Origin: UBA4675 sp964601265
GTDB lineage: Bacteria > Bacillota > Clostridia > Christensenellales > Borkfalkiaceae
Length of the DNA: 64,000 nucleotides
Assembly (NCBI GenBank): GCA_964601265.1
Contig: CAZRMT010000004.1
Coordinates: 1 to 64,000 of the forward strand
Direction: 5' to 3'
In this document: piece by piece, positions 44,861 through 53,872 of the stretch
How the letters are laid out: each line of letters opens with the position of its first letter
Position numbering within the stretch: position 1 is the stretch's first letter
Position numbers and translations under genes: made by a program
Notes under the pieces: model-generated
Databases searched by the model: none
What the model was told of the DNA's origin: nothing
Seen by the model: the letters and a program-made list of their open reading frames with translations, nothing else

Positions 44861-47026
44861 ATGAAAAAAATTTTAAAAATTTTTCTATTCGTATTTTTAT
44901 TAGCGTGCTTAATACTGTTTTCAGCGCTGGCTTATTTTTATATCAGTGTAAGAAAAGTAGAATTTAACGATGATTTGTTAAAAAAATTCGGAATAGAAAT
45001 GGAAATTTACGATAAAAATGAAGTTGTTGCATATAAAACAAGTTTCAACGGTAAAGATTATGAGGATAATATACCGCAAAAGGTAAAAAACGCATTCGTT
45101 GCGGTTGAAGATAAACGTTTTTATAAACATCACGGTCTTGATTACAAAAGAATAATTTCGGCTTTTATTAAGAATTTAAAAAGTCGCTCATATAAGCAAG
45201 GCGGTTCAACAATAAGTCAACAATTGATTAAAAACACTTTACTCTCTTCTGAAAAAACGATAAAAAGAAAATTTGCAGAGGTTAAATTAACAAAAATTTT
45301 AGAAAGTAAATATTCAAAAGACGAAATAATTACCCTATACTTAAATTCGATATATTTCGGCGAAAACTGTTACGGGATAAAAAGCGCATGTAAAAAATAT
45401 TTCGATAAAGAAGTAAGCGAAATATCGCTAAACGAAAGCGCAATGTTGGCGGGAATAGTTAAAGCCCCGTCTAAATATAACCCTATAACTAATTACGAGC
45501 TTGCGGTAAAACGAAAAAATCTTGTTCTCAAGCTAATGCAAGAACAAGGATATATTACAAAAAACGAAGAAAACAAACTAAAAAATAAAAAAATATCTAT
45601 TTGCGATAACGGTATAGGACAGTATTTTTCATTGTGTAAAAAAGCCGTAAACGAATTATTAAACGATTATTACTATAAAGGAAAAATTAAAGTATACACC
45701 AACCTCGATAGCAAGTTGCAAGAAGAAATCGAAAACATAAGTTACGATTATAAAAGCGATTATTCTTACGTGGTTTTAGATAATAAAAACGGTTCTGTTA
45801 AAGCGTACTGCTCGTCTTGTCAATCGCTTAATCGCTCACCCGCTTCAACAATAAAACCGATTTTGGTTTACGCTCCCTGTTTAGAGGAAAATTTAGTTAA
45901 TTTACAAACAAAAATTTTAGACGAACCGACGAACTTTAACGGTTATTCGCCTAAAAACTATAACGACAAATACTATGGTTACGTTTCGGTTAAAGAAAGT
46001 TTATGTAAAAGTTTAAACGTTCCATCTGTAAAGCTTTTAAATATGCTCGGAACTAAAAAAGCCGTAACTTATGCAAAAAAAATGAACTTAAACGTAAAAA
46101 ACGAAGATTTAAGTATTGCGTTAGGCAACATCGAAAACGGAATTTCTTTGATTGATTTAACGGCCTGTTATACCGTTTTTAGTAACAACGGTAAATATTT
46201 AGCCCCTTATTTTATTGAAAAAATAGAAAACGAAAAAGGAAAAGTGCTTTATAAACATAAAACTGTTGAAAAAAATGTTTTTTCCGAAGAAACCGCATAT
46301 CTAATTAATAATACTTTAATGGATGCGACAAAAGTCGGTTCTAGTAAATTGCTTAGCGGAAAATCTTATCAGATTTGCGGAAAAACGGGTACAAACGGCA
46401 CGAAAAAAGGCAACGTTGACGCTTATAGTATATCCTACACCACTAACGATACCGTCGGAGTTTGGTTAGGAAATAGCGACAACTCTTTATTGGACAACTC
46501 TGTTTCCGGTTCTTCCTATCCGACAAAAATAAATTCTAAAATAATGGATTTTGTAAATAAAGAATTTTCTCCTCCGAATTTCAATATTCCTAAAAACATT
46601 ATATCCGTTAAATTGGATAAAAGCGTATACGAAAACTCTTACGAGCTTACGCTTGCAGAAAACGACGAAAACTATTTTGAAGGAATATTTAAAAAAGGAA
46701 CTGAACCTCAACACGTAGAAAAAAACGAAAATCCACTCGTAAAAAACATTAAAATTAGTTGTATAAACTGCAATTTTTCATTGTTTTATGATTTGTGTTA
46801 CGCTAACGGAAGTTATCTTTATTTAATAAAAAACAATAAAAAAACTCTATTTAAAGAAATTAAGGGGAATTGTTTTGAAACAATGCTATCCGAAGGAGAA
46901 TACTCTTTCGTTATCATTCCTTATAAAAACTTAAACGGGAAAAAAATAAAAGGTGCAGAAATAAAGCTACCTACTGTAAACGCAAAAAAGAATTATACTC
47001 AACCAAATGAATGGTGGAAAGAATAA
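44861..47026 (+). CDS. Class A penicillin-binding protein
   Basis: Bifunctional peptidoglycan synthase anchored by an N-terminal helix (about 4-28). The glycosyltransferase domain has catalytic E83 (VEDKRFYKHHG) and GGSTISQQL. The transpeptidase domain has S329-x2-K332 (ASTIK), KSLNVPS and K508-T-G510. It is 721 residues with a short C-terminal beta domain (about 610-715). Compact compared with PBP1a proteins of 800 or more. AAGGATAA lies before the ATG. Confidence 0.93.
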   Translation: MKKILKIFLFVFLLACLILFSALAYFYISVRKVEFNDDLLKKFGIEMEIYDKNEVVAYKTSFNGKDYEDNIPQKVKNAFVAVEDKRFYKHHGLDYKRIISAFIKNLKSRSYKQGGSTISQQLIKNTLLSSEKTIKRKFAEVKLTKILESKYSKDEIITLYLNSIYFGENCYGIKSACKKYFDKEVSEISLNESAMLAGIVKAPSKYNPITNYELAVKRKNLVLKLMQEQGYITKNEENKLKNKKISICDNGIGQYFSLCKKAVNELLNDYYYKGKIKVYTNLDSKLQEEIENISYDYKSDYSYVVLDNKNGSVKAYCSSCQSLNRSPASTIKPILVYAPCLEENLVNLQTKILDEPTNFNGYSPKNYNDKYYGYVSVKESLCKSLNVPSVKLLNMLGTKKAVTYAKKMNLNVKNEDLSIALGNIENGISLIDLTACYTVFSNNGKYLAPYFIEKIENEKGKVLYKHKTVEKNVFSEETAYLINNTLMDATKVGSSKLLSGKSYQICGKTGTNGTKKGNVDAYSISYTTNDTVGVWLGNSDNSLLDNSVSGSSYPTKINSKIMDFVNKEFSPPNFNIPKNIISVKLDKSVYENSYELTLAENDENYFEGIFKKGTEPQHVEKNENPLVKNIKISCINCNFSLFYDLCYANGSYLYLIKNNKKTLFKEIKGNCFETMLSEGEYSFVIIPYKNLNGKKIKGAEIKLPTVNAKKNYTQPNEWWKE

Positions 47027-47056
47027 AGGGCTGTCTTGATTGACAACCCTTTAAAA
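47025..47056. terminator. Hairpin between PBP and thiI (convergent)
   Basis: AAAGGG-C-TGTC (47025-47035) pairs with GACA-A-CCCTTT (47042-47052) around TTGATT. It overlaps the PBP stop and ends 5 bases from the thiI stop on the other strand, so it can serve both. Confidence 0.7.
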
Positions 47057-48208
47057 CTATATTTCGATTATTTCAACTTCAGACATTGCGTTATTTATTA
47101 GTTCCTCAACATCTAACTTGCTTTCTTCTGCTAGGATTTTCTCCATTTTCGGCTTTATTTGCGGATTTTTGGGTAAAAATACGGTACAACAGTCTTCATA
47201 AGGCAAAATCGAAGTTTCAAACGCCCCTATTTTTTCACTTATGGCAATAATGTCGTCTTTGTCGAACGCAACTACGGGACGTAATACGGGCATTGTGACG
47301 ACCGAATTGGAAGAAGTCATACTTTCAATGGTTTGACTTGCAACTTGACCTAAACTCTCCCCCGTTATAATGGCTTGATAATCGTTCTCTTTCGAAATCC
47401 TTTCGGCAATCCGCATCATAAATCTACGCATAAGCGTTATCATAAAACTTTCGTCGCATTTTTCGTGTATGGCTTCTTGTATTTGGGTTAGTTTTACTAT
47501 ATGTAAAGTCATTTTACCCGAATACTTCGAGACAATATTTGCAAGTTTTATAACCTTTTCTTTTGCCAAAATCCCCGTATAAGGATAGCTATGGAAATGC
47601 AACGCATTTATTCTCATTCCCCTTTTCGCCATCATAAACCCTGCAACGGGACTATCTATTCCGCCCGACAATAAAAGCAAGCCTTTTCCCGCACAACCGA
47701 CGGGAAGTCCGCCGAGCCCCTTTATCGTTTCGGTAAAAATCATAGTTTTACCGCTTTCTCTTATGTCGATATTGACAACAAAATCGGGTTTTTTAACGTT
47801 AACTTTTAAGGTATGGTTTTTTGCAAGAATTCTCCCGCCGACTTCACGAGATATATCTATCGAATGATAAGGAAAAGTTTTATCCGCTCTATTCGTTTCA
47901 ACTTTAAAAGTTCCGCTGATTTTAGAAGCAAAATCGCTTGCGGTATTATAAATATCCTCGATATCCGTTTTTATTAAAATTGCGGGACTGTATGAATAAA
48001 TGCCGAAAATTTTACTTATTTTATCAATAATAGCGTCGTAATTATCGCCAAAATCGGTAATTACGTATCTAGTTTGCATTACAAGGATTTTATGCGGTAT
48101 ATCCTTTAACGCATGTTCCATATTTGTTTTTAAAAGACTAACGAAAAAACTTCTGTTTTTTCCTTTTAAAAATATTTCTCCGTATCTTACTAATATTACT
48201 TTTTCCAT
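47057..48208 (-). CDS. thiI: tRNA 4-thiouridine synthase ThiI
   Basis: Adenylates tRNA U8 and installs sulfur; may also supply sulfur for thiamine. A THUMP domain (about 55-165) is followed by the PP-loop pyrophosphatase motif SGGIDS (181-186). At 383 residues it lacks the C-terminal rhodanese domain of the E. coli protein. In Firmicutes the partner cysteine desulfurase gives sulfur directly, and such a gene sits immediately upstream with a TAATG-type junction. Confidence 0.94.
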   Translation of the reverse strand: MEKVILVRYGEIFLKGKNRSFFVSLLKTNMEHALKDIPHKILVMQTRYVITDFGDNYDAIIDKISKIFGIYSYSPAILIKTDIEDIYNTASDFASKISGTFKVETNRADKTFPYHSIDISREVGGRILAKNHTLKVNVKKPDFVVNIDIRESGKTMIFTETIKGLGGLPVGCAGKGLLLLSGGIDSPVAGFMMAKRGMRINALHFHSYPYTGILAKEKVIKLANIVSKYSGKMTLHIVKLTQIQEAIHEKCDESFMITLMRRFMMRIAERISKENDYQAIITGESLGQVASQTIESMTSSNSVVTMPVLRPVVAFDKDDIIAISEKIGAFETSILPYEDCCTVFLPKNPQIKPKMEKILAEESKLDVEELINNAMSEVEIIEI

Positions 48209-49338
48209 TATTTCCTCATTACTTTTGTTAATTTTTCAACACAATCGTTTAACTTATTTCTTGCAAGTTCCGCCTCTTCTACGGTATTGTCGGGCGAAAA
48301 ACTAACCCTCAAAGCGCCGTGCAAGTAATCTAAAGAATAACCACACTCTTTCAAGACACGGCTATCCGAGTTTTTAGAACACGCAGAACCCGTACCGATT
48401 AGTACGCCTTCGTCCTCCATTAAATGAAGTATTATTTCGCTTTTAAGCCCTACCGCCGAAAAGCATACCACATACGGTGAGCATTTTTCGTCGGAAATTA
48501 AAGAAAACTTATCGGATAAACCGTTTAAAAAAACGTTTTTAAGCATTGTAACTTTTTTGTAATTTTCTTCTATTTCCTCTTTGTTTTCTATTGCGTAATA
48601 TAAATCTACAAGCCCGAAAACGTTTTCCGTACCGCTTCTACGTCCTTTTTCTTGACCGCCACCCAAAATTAACGGAGCTAAAAATAAGTTTTTTCGTTTT
48701 ATCAATGCTCCGACGCCTTTTATTGCGCCTATTTTATGTCCGCTTAATGAAAACAAGTCCACAAACTTAAAATGAGTATCCGTTTTTAAAAAACTTTGTA
48801 CGCCGTCAGTATGAAAAACTATTTCTTTATTGATTTCTTTGCATTTTTTAGCTAGATTATCAACGTTGTTTACCGCCCCCGTTTCGTTGTTTATGTGTAT
48901 AACGCTTACTAATTTAGTGTTGTCGTCTATAAGCGAAAACAGATGTTCTTCGTTCACTGCGCCGTTTTTTTGAAGTTTTGCAATACGAACGTCACAACCT
49001 TTTTCTTTTAATTTCTTTGCTTTTTCGTAAACGGCAGAATGTTCTCCCGCAGTTATTACGAGATTTCCTCTCTTTGAGTAAGCGTCTAAAACCGTATTAT
49101 CCGATTCGGTTCCGCAAGAAGTAAAAATTACTTCGTACTCATTTCCAAAAAAAGAAGATATTTTTTCTCTTATTTTTTCTAAAAATAAAGAAATATTTAC
49201 TCCTTCCTTATAAAGCGACGACGGATTATAAAAATTATTTAAATAATAATCTGTTGCCGTTCTCAAAGCTTTTTCGTCGGGCTTTGACGTTGAAGCGTTA
49301 TCGAGATATATTTTATTTAAGCTTAACGATTGTGACAC
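48208..49338 (-). CDS. Cysteine desulfurase (partner of ThiI)
   Basis: PLP enzyme that removes sulfur from cysteine. The PLP lysine is K202 in SGHKIGA and the persulfide-forming cysteine is C320 in GTGSACSKN. Length 376 residues. Translation starts at a GTG (49338) inside the mutS2 gene: GGGGAGGGA lies about 7-8 bases upstream and no ATG exists before the conserved IYLDNAST. Adjacent to thiI, like the NifZ-ThiI pair of Bacillus, so tRNA thiolation is the likely job. Confidence 0.92.
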   Translation of the reverse strand: MSQSLSLNKIYLDNASTSKPDEKALRTATDYYLNNFYNPSSLYKEGVNISLFLEKIREKISSFFGNEYEVIFTSCGTESDNTVLDAYSKRGNLVITAGEHSAVYEKAKKLKEKGCDVRIAKLQKNGAVNEEHLFSLIDDNTKLVSVIHINNETGAVNNVDNLAKKCKEINKEIVFHTDGVQSFLKTDTHFKFVDLFSLSGHKIGAIKGVGALIKRKNLFLAPLILGGGQEKGRRSGTENVFGLVDLYYAIENKEEIEENYKKVTMLKNVFLNGLSDKFSLISDEKCSPYVVCFSAVGLKSEIILHLMEDEGVLIGTGSACSKNSDSRVLKECGYSLDYLHGALRVSFSPDNTVEEAELARNKLNDCVEKLTKVMRK

Positions 49339-51658
49339 CGTTTTGTCCCTCCCCGTATTTTCCGAATCTAAAAGATTCGACGTTTTTAAGCGTCTTTAAA
49401 TACGCATGTATAGCTTTACTGAGTTTTTGAAGTCCTATTCCGTGAATTATTCTAACTTCTTCAACGGAATTTAACTCTGCCTTATCTAAAAAATAAGACA
49501 AATTCATTAACGCCTCGTCAACGTTTTGACCTATTAAGTTTATTTCGTTTTTAAAAGGCTCTATAGTGGATACCGTAGGACGAGAAACCGTGAAGCTTCT
49601 CTTGCTTTTTTCTTTTATCGGTTCGGATACTTGCGAAAAAGATAAGGTAAGCTCCATTCCGTCTGCGTCCACTATAACTTTTTTCTTTGCGTCCATCACT
49701 TTTTTTACGCTAACGTTTTTACCTAGTTGACTAGAGTACACTCTATCGCCGACTTTTAACGATTTAGTCGTTGAACGAACGGATATTTTTTCCTCGTAAA
49801 AATTAGACGCATCGTCTATTTTATTTTTTAAGCTTCTTGCCCGTATTAAATCACCCGTATCTATTTCAGGCATAGCCAAAATTTCTTTTATTTCGTCGAT
49901 AAGTTCGTTCGCCTCGTCGACTTTTTCGGAAAGAATTCTTCGTCCCTCTGCCTTGGTGTTAGCTAAAAATTTTTCTTTTTCCTTTAAAAAAGCCTCTTTT
50001 TCTTGTTCCAACTCTTTTTCGACACGCTTGTTTTTTTCAAGTAATTCGTTGTTGTTATTTAACGTTTTTTCAGCTTCTCGTTTAACCTGTTCGGCGTTGT
50101 TTATAATTTGCTCGTAAACTCTTGCGCTGTCGGACAAATACCCCCTAGCCTTCTCTACAAGCTCTTTATCAAGTCCTAATTGTTCCGCAATCGCAAGAGC
50201 GTTAGAACTTCCCGGAGAGCCGATATTAACTTTATAAAGCGGACGAAAAGTTTTTGCGTCAAACTCCATAGAAGCGTTTTTCATTGCCGAAGACGAAAAA
50301 GCGTATTCTTTAAGCGCAGAATAATGCGTGGTAACTATTCCGAAACAACCAATGGAAATAAATTTATCAAAAACGGCTTTCGCAAGCGCAATTCCCTCGT
50401 CGGGATTAGTTCCGCCTCCTAATTCGTCAAGCAGTACCAACGATTTTTCCGTACACCTGTCGGTCATCTCTATTACGTTGGTTAAATGCGAAGAAAAGGT
50501 CGATAAACTGTTTTCTATGCTTTGCTCGTCTCCTATATCCGAAAACACGTTATCGAAAACGGATACGCAACTCGATTTTTCGGCTTGAATAAATATTCCG
50601 GACATTGCCATAACGCAAAAAAGTCCGACTAGTTTAAGCGTTACCGTTTTTCCGCCCGTATTAGGCCCTGAAATCAACAAAAATCTGTAATTTAGTCCTA
50701 GACTAACGTCAATCGGAACGACCTTATTTTCATCAATTAAAGGGTGTTTCCCTCTTTTTACGTTTATATTGCCCGTTTCGTTTAAAAGCGGTTTTACGGC
50801 TTTCGTTTTATAAGCGTAAACGGCTTTAGCGCAATTTACGTCGATTTCCGTAAGAATTTTTGCGTTAGAAACCAAAAAATTAGCGATTAGTCCTATTTTT
50901 CCAGAAAGCTCGTGTAAAATTCTTTCAACCTCGTTTTTTTCTTCAAAAATGGCAGTTTTTAATCGGTTATTCATTTCCAAAACTTCTATCGGTTCGATAA
51001 AAAAAGTGGAGCCCGACGCCGATTGGTCGTGGACAAACCCTTCTATTTTATTTTTAAACTCGCTTTTTACGGGAATAACGTACCTATCCTCTCTCATAGT
51101 TACGATATTATCTTGTAAGTATGAAGATTTTCCATGAACGTAAAACTGTAATTTTTCTCTAATTTGTACGTTTAGATTTTTTATTTTTTTTCTTAATTCG
51201 CTTAAAAGTTCGGAAGCGTTATCGGACATTTGGTCTTCGGAAATTATTTTATCGAATATTTCCCTTTCGATAAAACTTTCAACGTATATACCGTTGGCTT
51301 TTTCTTTAAAGATAGAAAAATCTCCGTCGTTTACAGACGAAACGAATGAAGAAAAAAGCCTTGAAGAACGCATTAAAGTCGCCACTTTTAAAAGTTGCCC
51401 CATTGAAAGCGTTCCGCCACGAGAGGACAATTCCAACTCCTCGGTAACATCATCGAAATAGTTAACACCGGAAAAAGAATAAAAATAAAGCAAATTATAC
51501 GCTTCTTCCGTAAATTTTAAAAGATAATTCGCACCGTTTAATTCGGAAATCGGTCTAATTGCCAAAACCTCGTTCTTTGAAGACGGTAAAACGCAGAACT
51601 CGGAAATCTTATTTAAAATATTATTAAATTGAAGTGAAGAAAGAACTTTTTCGTCCAT
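49313..51658 (-). CDS. mutS2: MutS2 (endonuclease/ribosome-rescue ATPase)
   Basis: MutS-related protein without the mismatch-binding domain. Core and clamp regions lead to the ATPase with GPNTGGKT and LLDELGGGTNPDEG. A long coiled coil follows (about 515-600), then a KOW-like segment and a C-terminal Smr domain (about 705-781; its usual HGKGTG reads HGIGLQ). Roles reported for the family are suppression of recombination and splitting of collided ribosomes. Length 781 residues. Its start overlaps the U32 stop (TAATG-type). Confidence 0.93.
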   Translation of the reverse strand: MDEKVLSSLQFNNILNKISEFCVLPSSKNEVLAIRPISELNGANYLLKFTEEAYNLLYFYSFSGVNYFDDVTEELELSSRGGTLSMGQLLKVATLMRSSRLFSSFVSSVNDGDFSIFKEKANGIYVESFIEREIFDKIISEDQMSDNASELLSELRKKIKNLNVQIREKLQFYVHGKSSYLQDNIVTMREDRYVIPVKSEFKNKIEGFVHDQSASGSTFFIEPIEVLEMNNRLKTAIFEEKNEVERILHELSGKIGLIANFLVSNAKILTEIDVNCAKAVYAYKTKAVKPLLNETGNINVKRGKHPLIDENKVVPIDVSLGLNYRFLLISGPNTGGKTVTLKLVGLFCVMAMSGIFIQAEKSSCVSVFDNVFSDIGDEQSIENSLSTFSSHLTNVIEMTDRCTEKSLVLLDELGGGTNPDEGIALAKAVFDKFISIGCFGIVTTHYSALKEYAFSSSAMKNASMEFDAKTFRPLYKVNIGSPGSSNALAIAEQLGLDKELVEKARGYLSDSARVYEQIINNAEQVKREAEKTLNNNNELLEKNKRVEKELEQEKEAFLKEKEKFLANTKAEGRRILSEKVDEANELIDEIKEILAMPEIDTGDLIRARSLKNKIDDASNFYEEKISVRSTTKSLKVGDRVYSSQLGKNVSVKKVMDAKKKVIVDADGMELTLSFSQVSEPIKEKSKRSFTVSRPTVSTIEPFKNEINLIGQNVDEALMNLSYFLDKAELNSVEEVRIIHGIGLQKLSKAIHAYLKTLKNVESFRFGKYGEGQNGVTIVKLK

Positions 51659-53796
51659 TATAACACACCTTTTTTTAATCTTCCGCCGTTTACGTTTAAA
51701 TCGGAATAATCTCCTTTTAAAACTTTTAAAGCGGTGGTTTTGTCAAGCCCGACTAAATTTATTAAAACGTTTTTTTCAATATCCGTTTTTAAAAGAGCAC
51801 AATTATTAACTATAAATCTACAAGAAGAAAGCTTGTACCTATACAAAAGGTAGGAATATTTATCGTCTTTTAATACGTATTCGTTTTTATTTTGACATTC
51901 ATTACAGCGTTTTTTAAAAGGACAATATTCAAGCTCCATAAGAGAAACGCTTCCTTTAGCATAAACAAAACGTTTTTCTTTCATTTCATTTAAGGAAAGT
52001 TCTTTTGAGTAAACTACAAGAACGTTTTCAAACTCTTTTTCGATAACGGCAACGTCAACGGAATTAAAAATATTAAGCCCAACTCCCGCTATTATTTTTT
52101 TATTATAATTTTTTCCTAACGTTAAACCGCTTATTCCGTCAGCGTACACGCCGTCAAAAAAGGGCAATGCTTTAACGATTAACTTTTTGTCGTCGTCATT
52201 TAAAAAAGCAGGAATAAATAAAAATTTTTCCCCTTTAAACTTTTTAAAGTCTTGAGTTAATGCAATCTCTTCGATTTTAGAATAATCTTCAGGACAATAA
52301 ACAAAATAATCGCAATCAACTATAAAAGACGATAAAACAATCTTTTTGTTAAAATCATAATTGTTATTATTTTTTAAGATAATATCTTTGATTTTTATTT
52401 GTTTTATGTTTTGTTTAGCGAAGAAAATTTCTGAGTAAACTTCCCTTCTAAACTCATTCAAAAGCGACTTTGGAATAAAAATTTTGTCGTAAAAATCATT
52501 AAACGTAATATTAGATATAAAAGGATACGCATCTGTTTTTGCAAAACAGTTTACCATTTCTTCTTTAAAAGATTTATCGTTTTTAGCCTGCTCTACTATC
52601 TCGTCAGACAAATATTCTTGATTTTTATACTTAACGGCGAGCCTATTTTCCTTTAAACTTATTATAAGGTCAATTTGGGCATTTTTTTTATTACTCAAAA
52701 CTCTATGAACTAATTCTACGTCTTTTGTAATATAAAGTTCGTCGCCGAATTTTGCGTTTCCGTGGTAAACGAATTTTCCGTTATTAAATAAAGCGTTGCC
52801 TATTTCTACTCCGTTTCTTATTATTTTAAAAGAATCGTTTTCGTTTGCTTGTTTATTACAGTAAATAACTTTTCCGTTAACTTTTTTTACTTTATCGAAA
52901 AAATCACCTTTGTGCGATTGAATTTTATCGGATATTAAGTTTTTTTGATTAAATAAATACCCTTTTGTGTAATCCCCTCGGTTGTATATGCGTTTTATTT
53001 CTTTTTTATCTACGGAATAATCCTTGCCGTGTATAGCTTTATAGTATAGAGCGACCGATTTTGCAACGTATTCCTCGCTTCTCATTCTTCCCTCTATTTT
53101 TACGCTGGCAACACCTATTTCTTTTAACAACGAAATTTCGTCGCACAACATTAAATCGGATAAGGATATTCTATATTCACCGCCAATAATTTTATCGTTA
53201 CCGTAAATTTTATATGCCTTTCGACATGGTTGCTTACAAAGCCCTCTGTTTCCGCTATTTCCGCCTACGAACGAGCTAAAATAACAATGTCCCGAAAATG
53301 ACGAACACATTGCTCCGTGAACAAACACTTCCGTTTCGACAAATTCGGCAATTTCTTTTATTTCGTTTAAAGCGGTTTCCCTAGATAAAATTACTCTGGA
53401 AAAACCGAACTCTTTTGCAAGTTTTGCCCCGTCTAAATTATTTATTCCCGCTTGAGTACTTAAATGTAACGTAATTTCAGGATATAAATCTTTTATATAT
53501 TTCCCGAGAAAAACGTCTTGAACGATAAATGCGTCAACACCCATATTATGGGCTTGTATCATTTTTGAAATAAAGGAGTCTATTTCGCTATTTTTTACTA
53601 AAATATTCATCGCAACGTAAACTTTTACGTTAAAAAAATGAGCGTAAGCAATATAATACGGCAAATTTTCTAGCGAAAAGTTTTCGGCAGAGCCACGGGC
53701 AGAAAAATCCGTTAAGCCTAAATAAATTGCGTCTGCACCGTTATTTATTGCTTGTATGAAATTTTTTGAGTTTCCCGCAGGCGCAAGTAATTCCAT
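51658..53796 (-). CDS. U32 family peptidase with DUF3656-type C-terminus
   Basis: TIM-barrel-like protein of 712 residues. MELLAPAGNSKNFIQAINNGADAIYLG is split across the canonical N-terminal motif, and the U32 signature and Cys-rich metal site read SGHCYFSSFVGG and GLCKQPCR. The C-terminal half is the DUF3656-like extension. Members include RlhA, which hydroxylates 23S rRNA C2501, so an RNA-modification role is as likely as proteolysis. GGGGAGA precedes the ATG. Confidence 0.88.
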   Translation of the reverse strand: MELLAPAGNSKNFIQAINNGADAIYLGLTDFSARGSAENFSLENLPYYIAYAHFFNVKVYVAMNILVKNSEIDSFISKMIQAHNMGVDAFIVQDVFLGKYIKDLYPEITLHLSTQAGINNLDGAKLAKEFGFSRVILSRETALNEIKEIAEFVETEVFVHGAMCSSFSGHCYFSSFVGGNSGNRGLCKQPCRKAYKIYGNDKIIGGEYRISLSDLMLCDEISLLKEIGVASVKIEGRMRSEEYVAKSVALYYKAIHGKDYSVDKKEIKRIYNRGDYTKGYLFNQKNLISDKIQSHKGDFFDKVKKVNGKVIYCNKQANENDSFKIIRNGVEIGNALFNNGKFVYHGNAKFGDELYITKDVELVHRVLSNKKNAQIDLIISLKENRLAVKYKNQEYLSDEIVEQAKNDKSFKEEMVNCFAKTDAYPFISNITFNDFYDKIFIPKSLLNEFRREVYSEIFFAKQNIKQIKIKDIILKNNNNYDFNKKIVLSSFIVDCDYFVYCPEDYSKIEEIALTQDFKKFKGEKFLFIPAFLNDDDKKLIVKALPFFDGVYADGISGLTLGKNYNKKIIAGVGLNIFNSVDVAVIEKEFENVLVVYSKELSLNEMKEKRFVYAKGSVSLMELEYCPFKKRCNECQNKNEYVLKDDKYSYLLYRYKLSSCRFIVNNCALLKTDIEKNVLINLVGLDKTTALKVLKGDYSDLNVNGGRLKKGVL

Positions 53797-53825
53797 TCTC
53801 CCCTATCCCTTTTTTGATTTTTTAC

Positions 53826-53872
53826 AATAACATTTCGCAAAATATTTATTTTGCGAAATGTTATTTATTTTT
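53826..53872. terminator. 18-bp palindromic hairpin downstream of pheT
   Basis: 53826-53843 pairs perfectly with 53848-53865 around ATTT. It lies just after the pheT stop (- strand), but the T run (TATTTTTT) follows it on the + strand, where no gene ends. It shares the core ACATTTCG-Y-AAAA with the hairpin at 22863. Confidence 0.6.
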
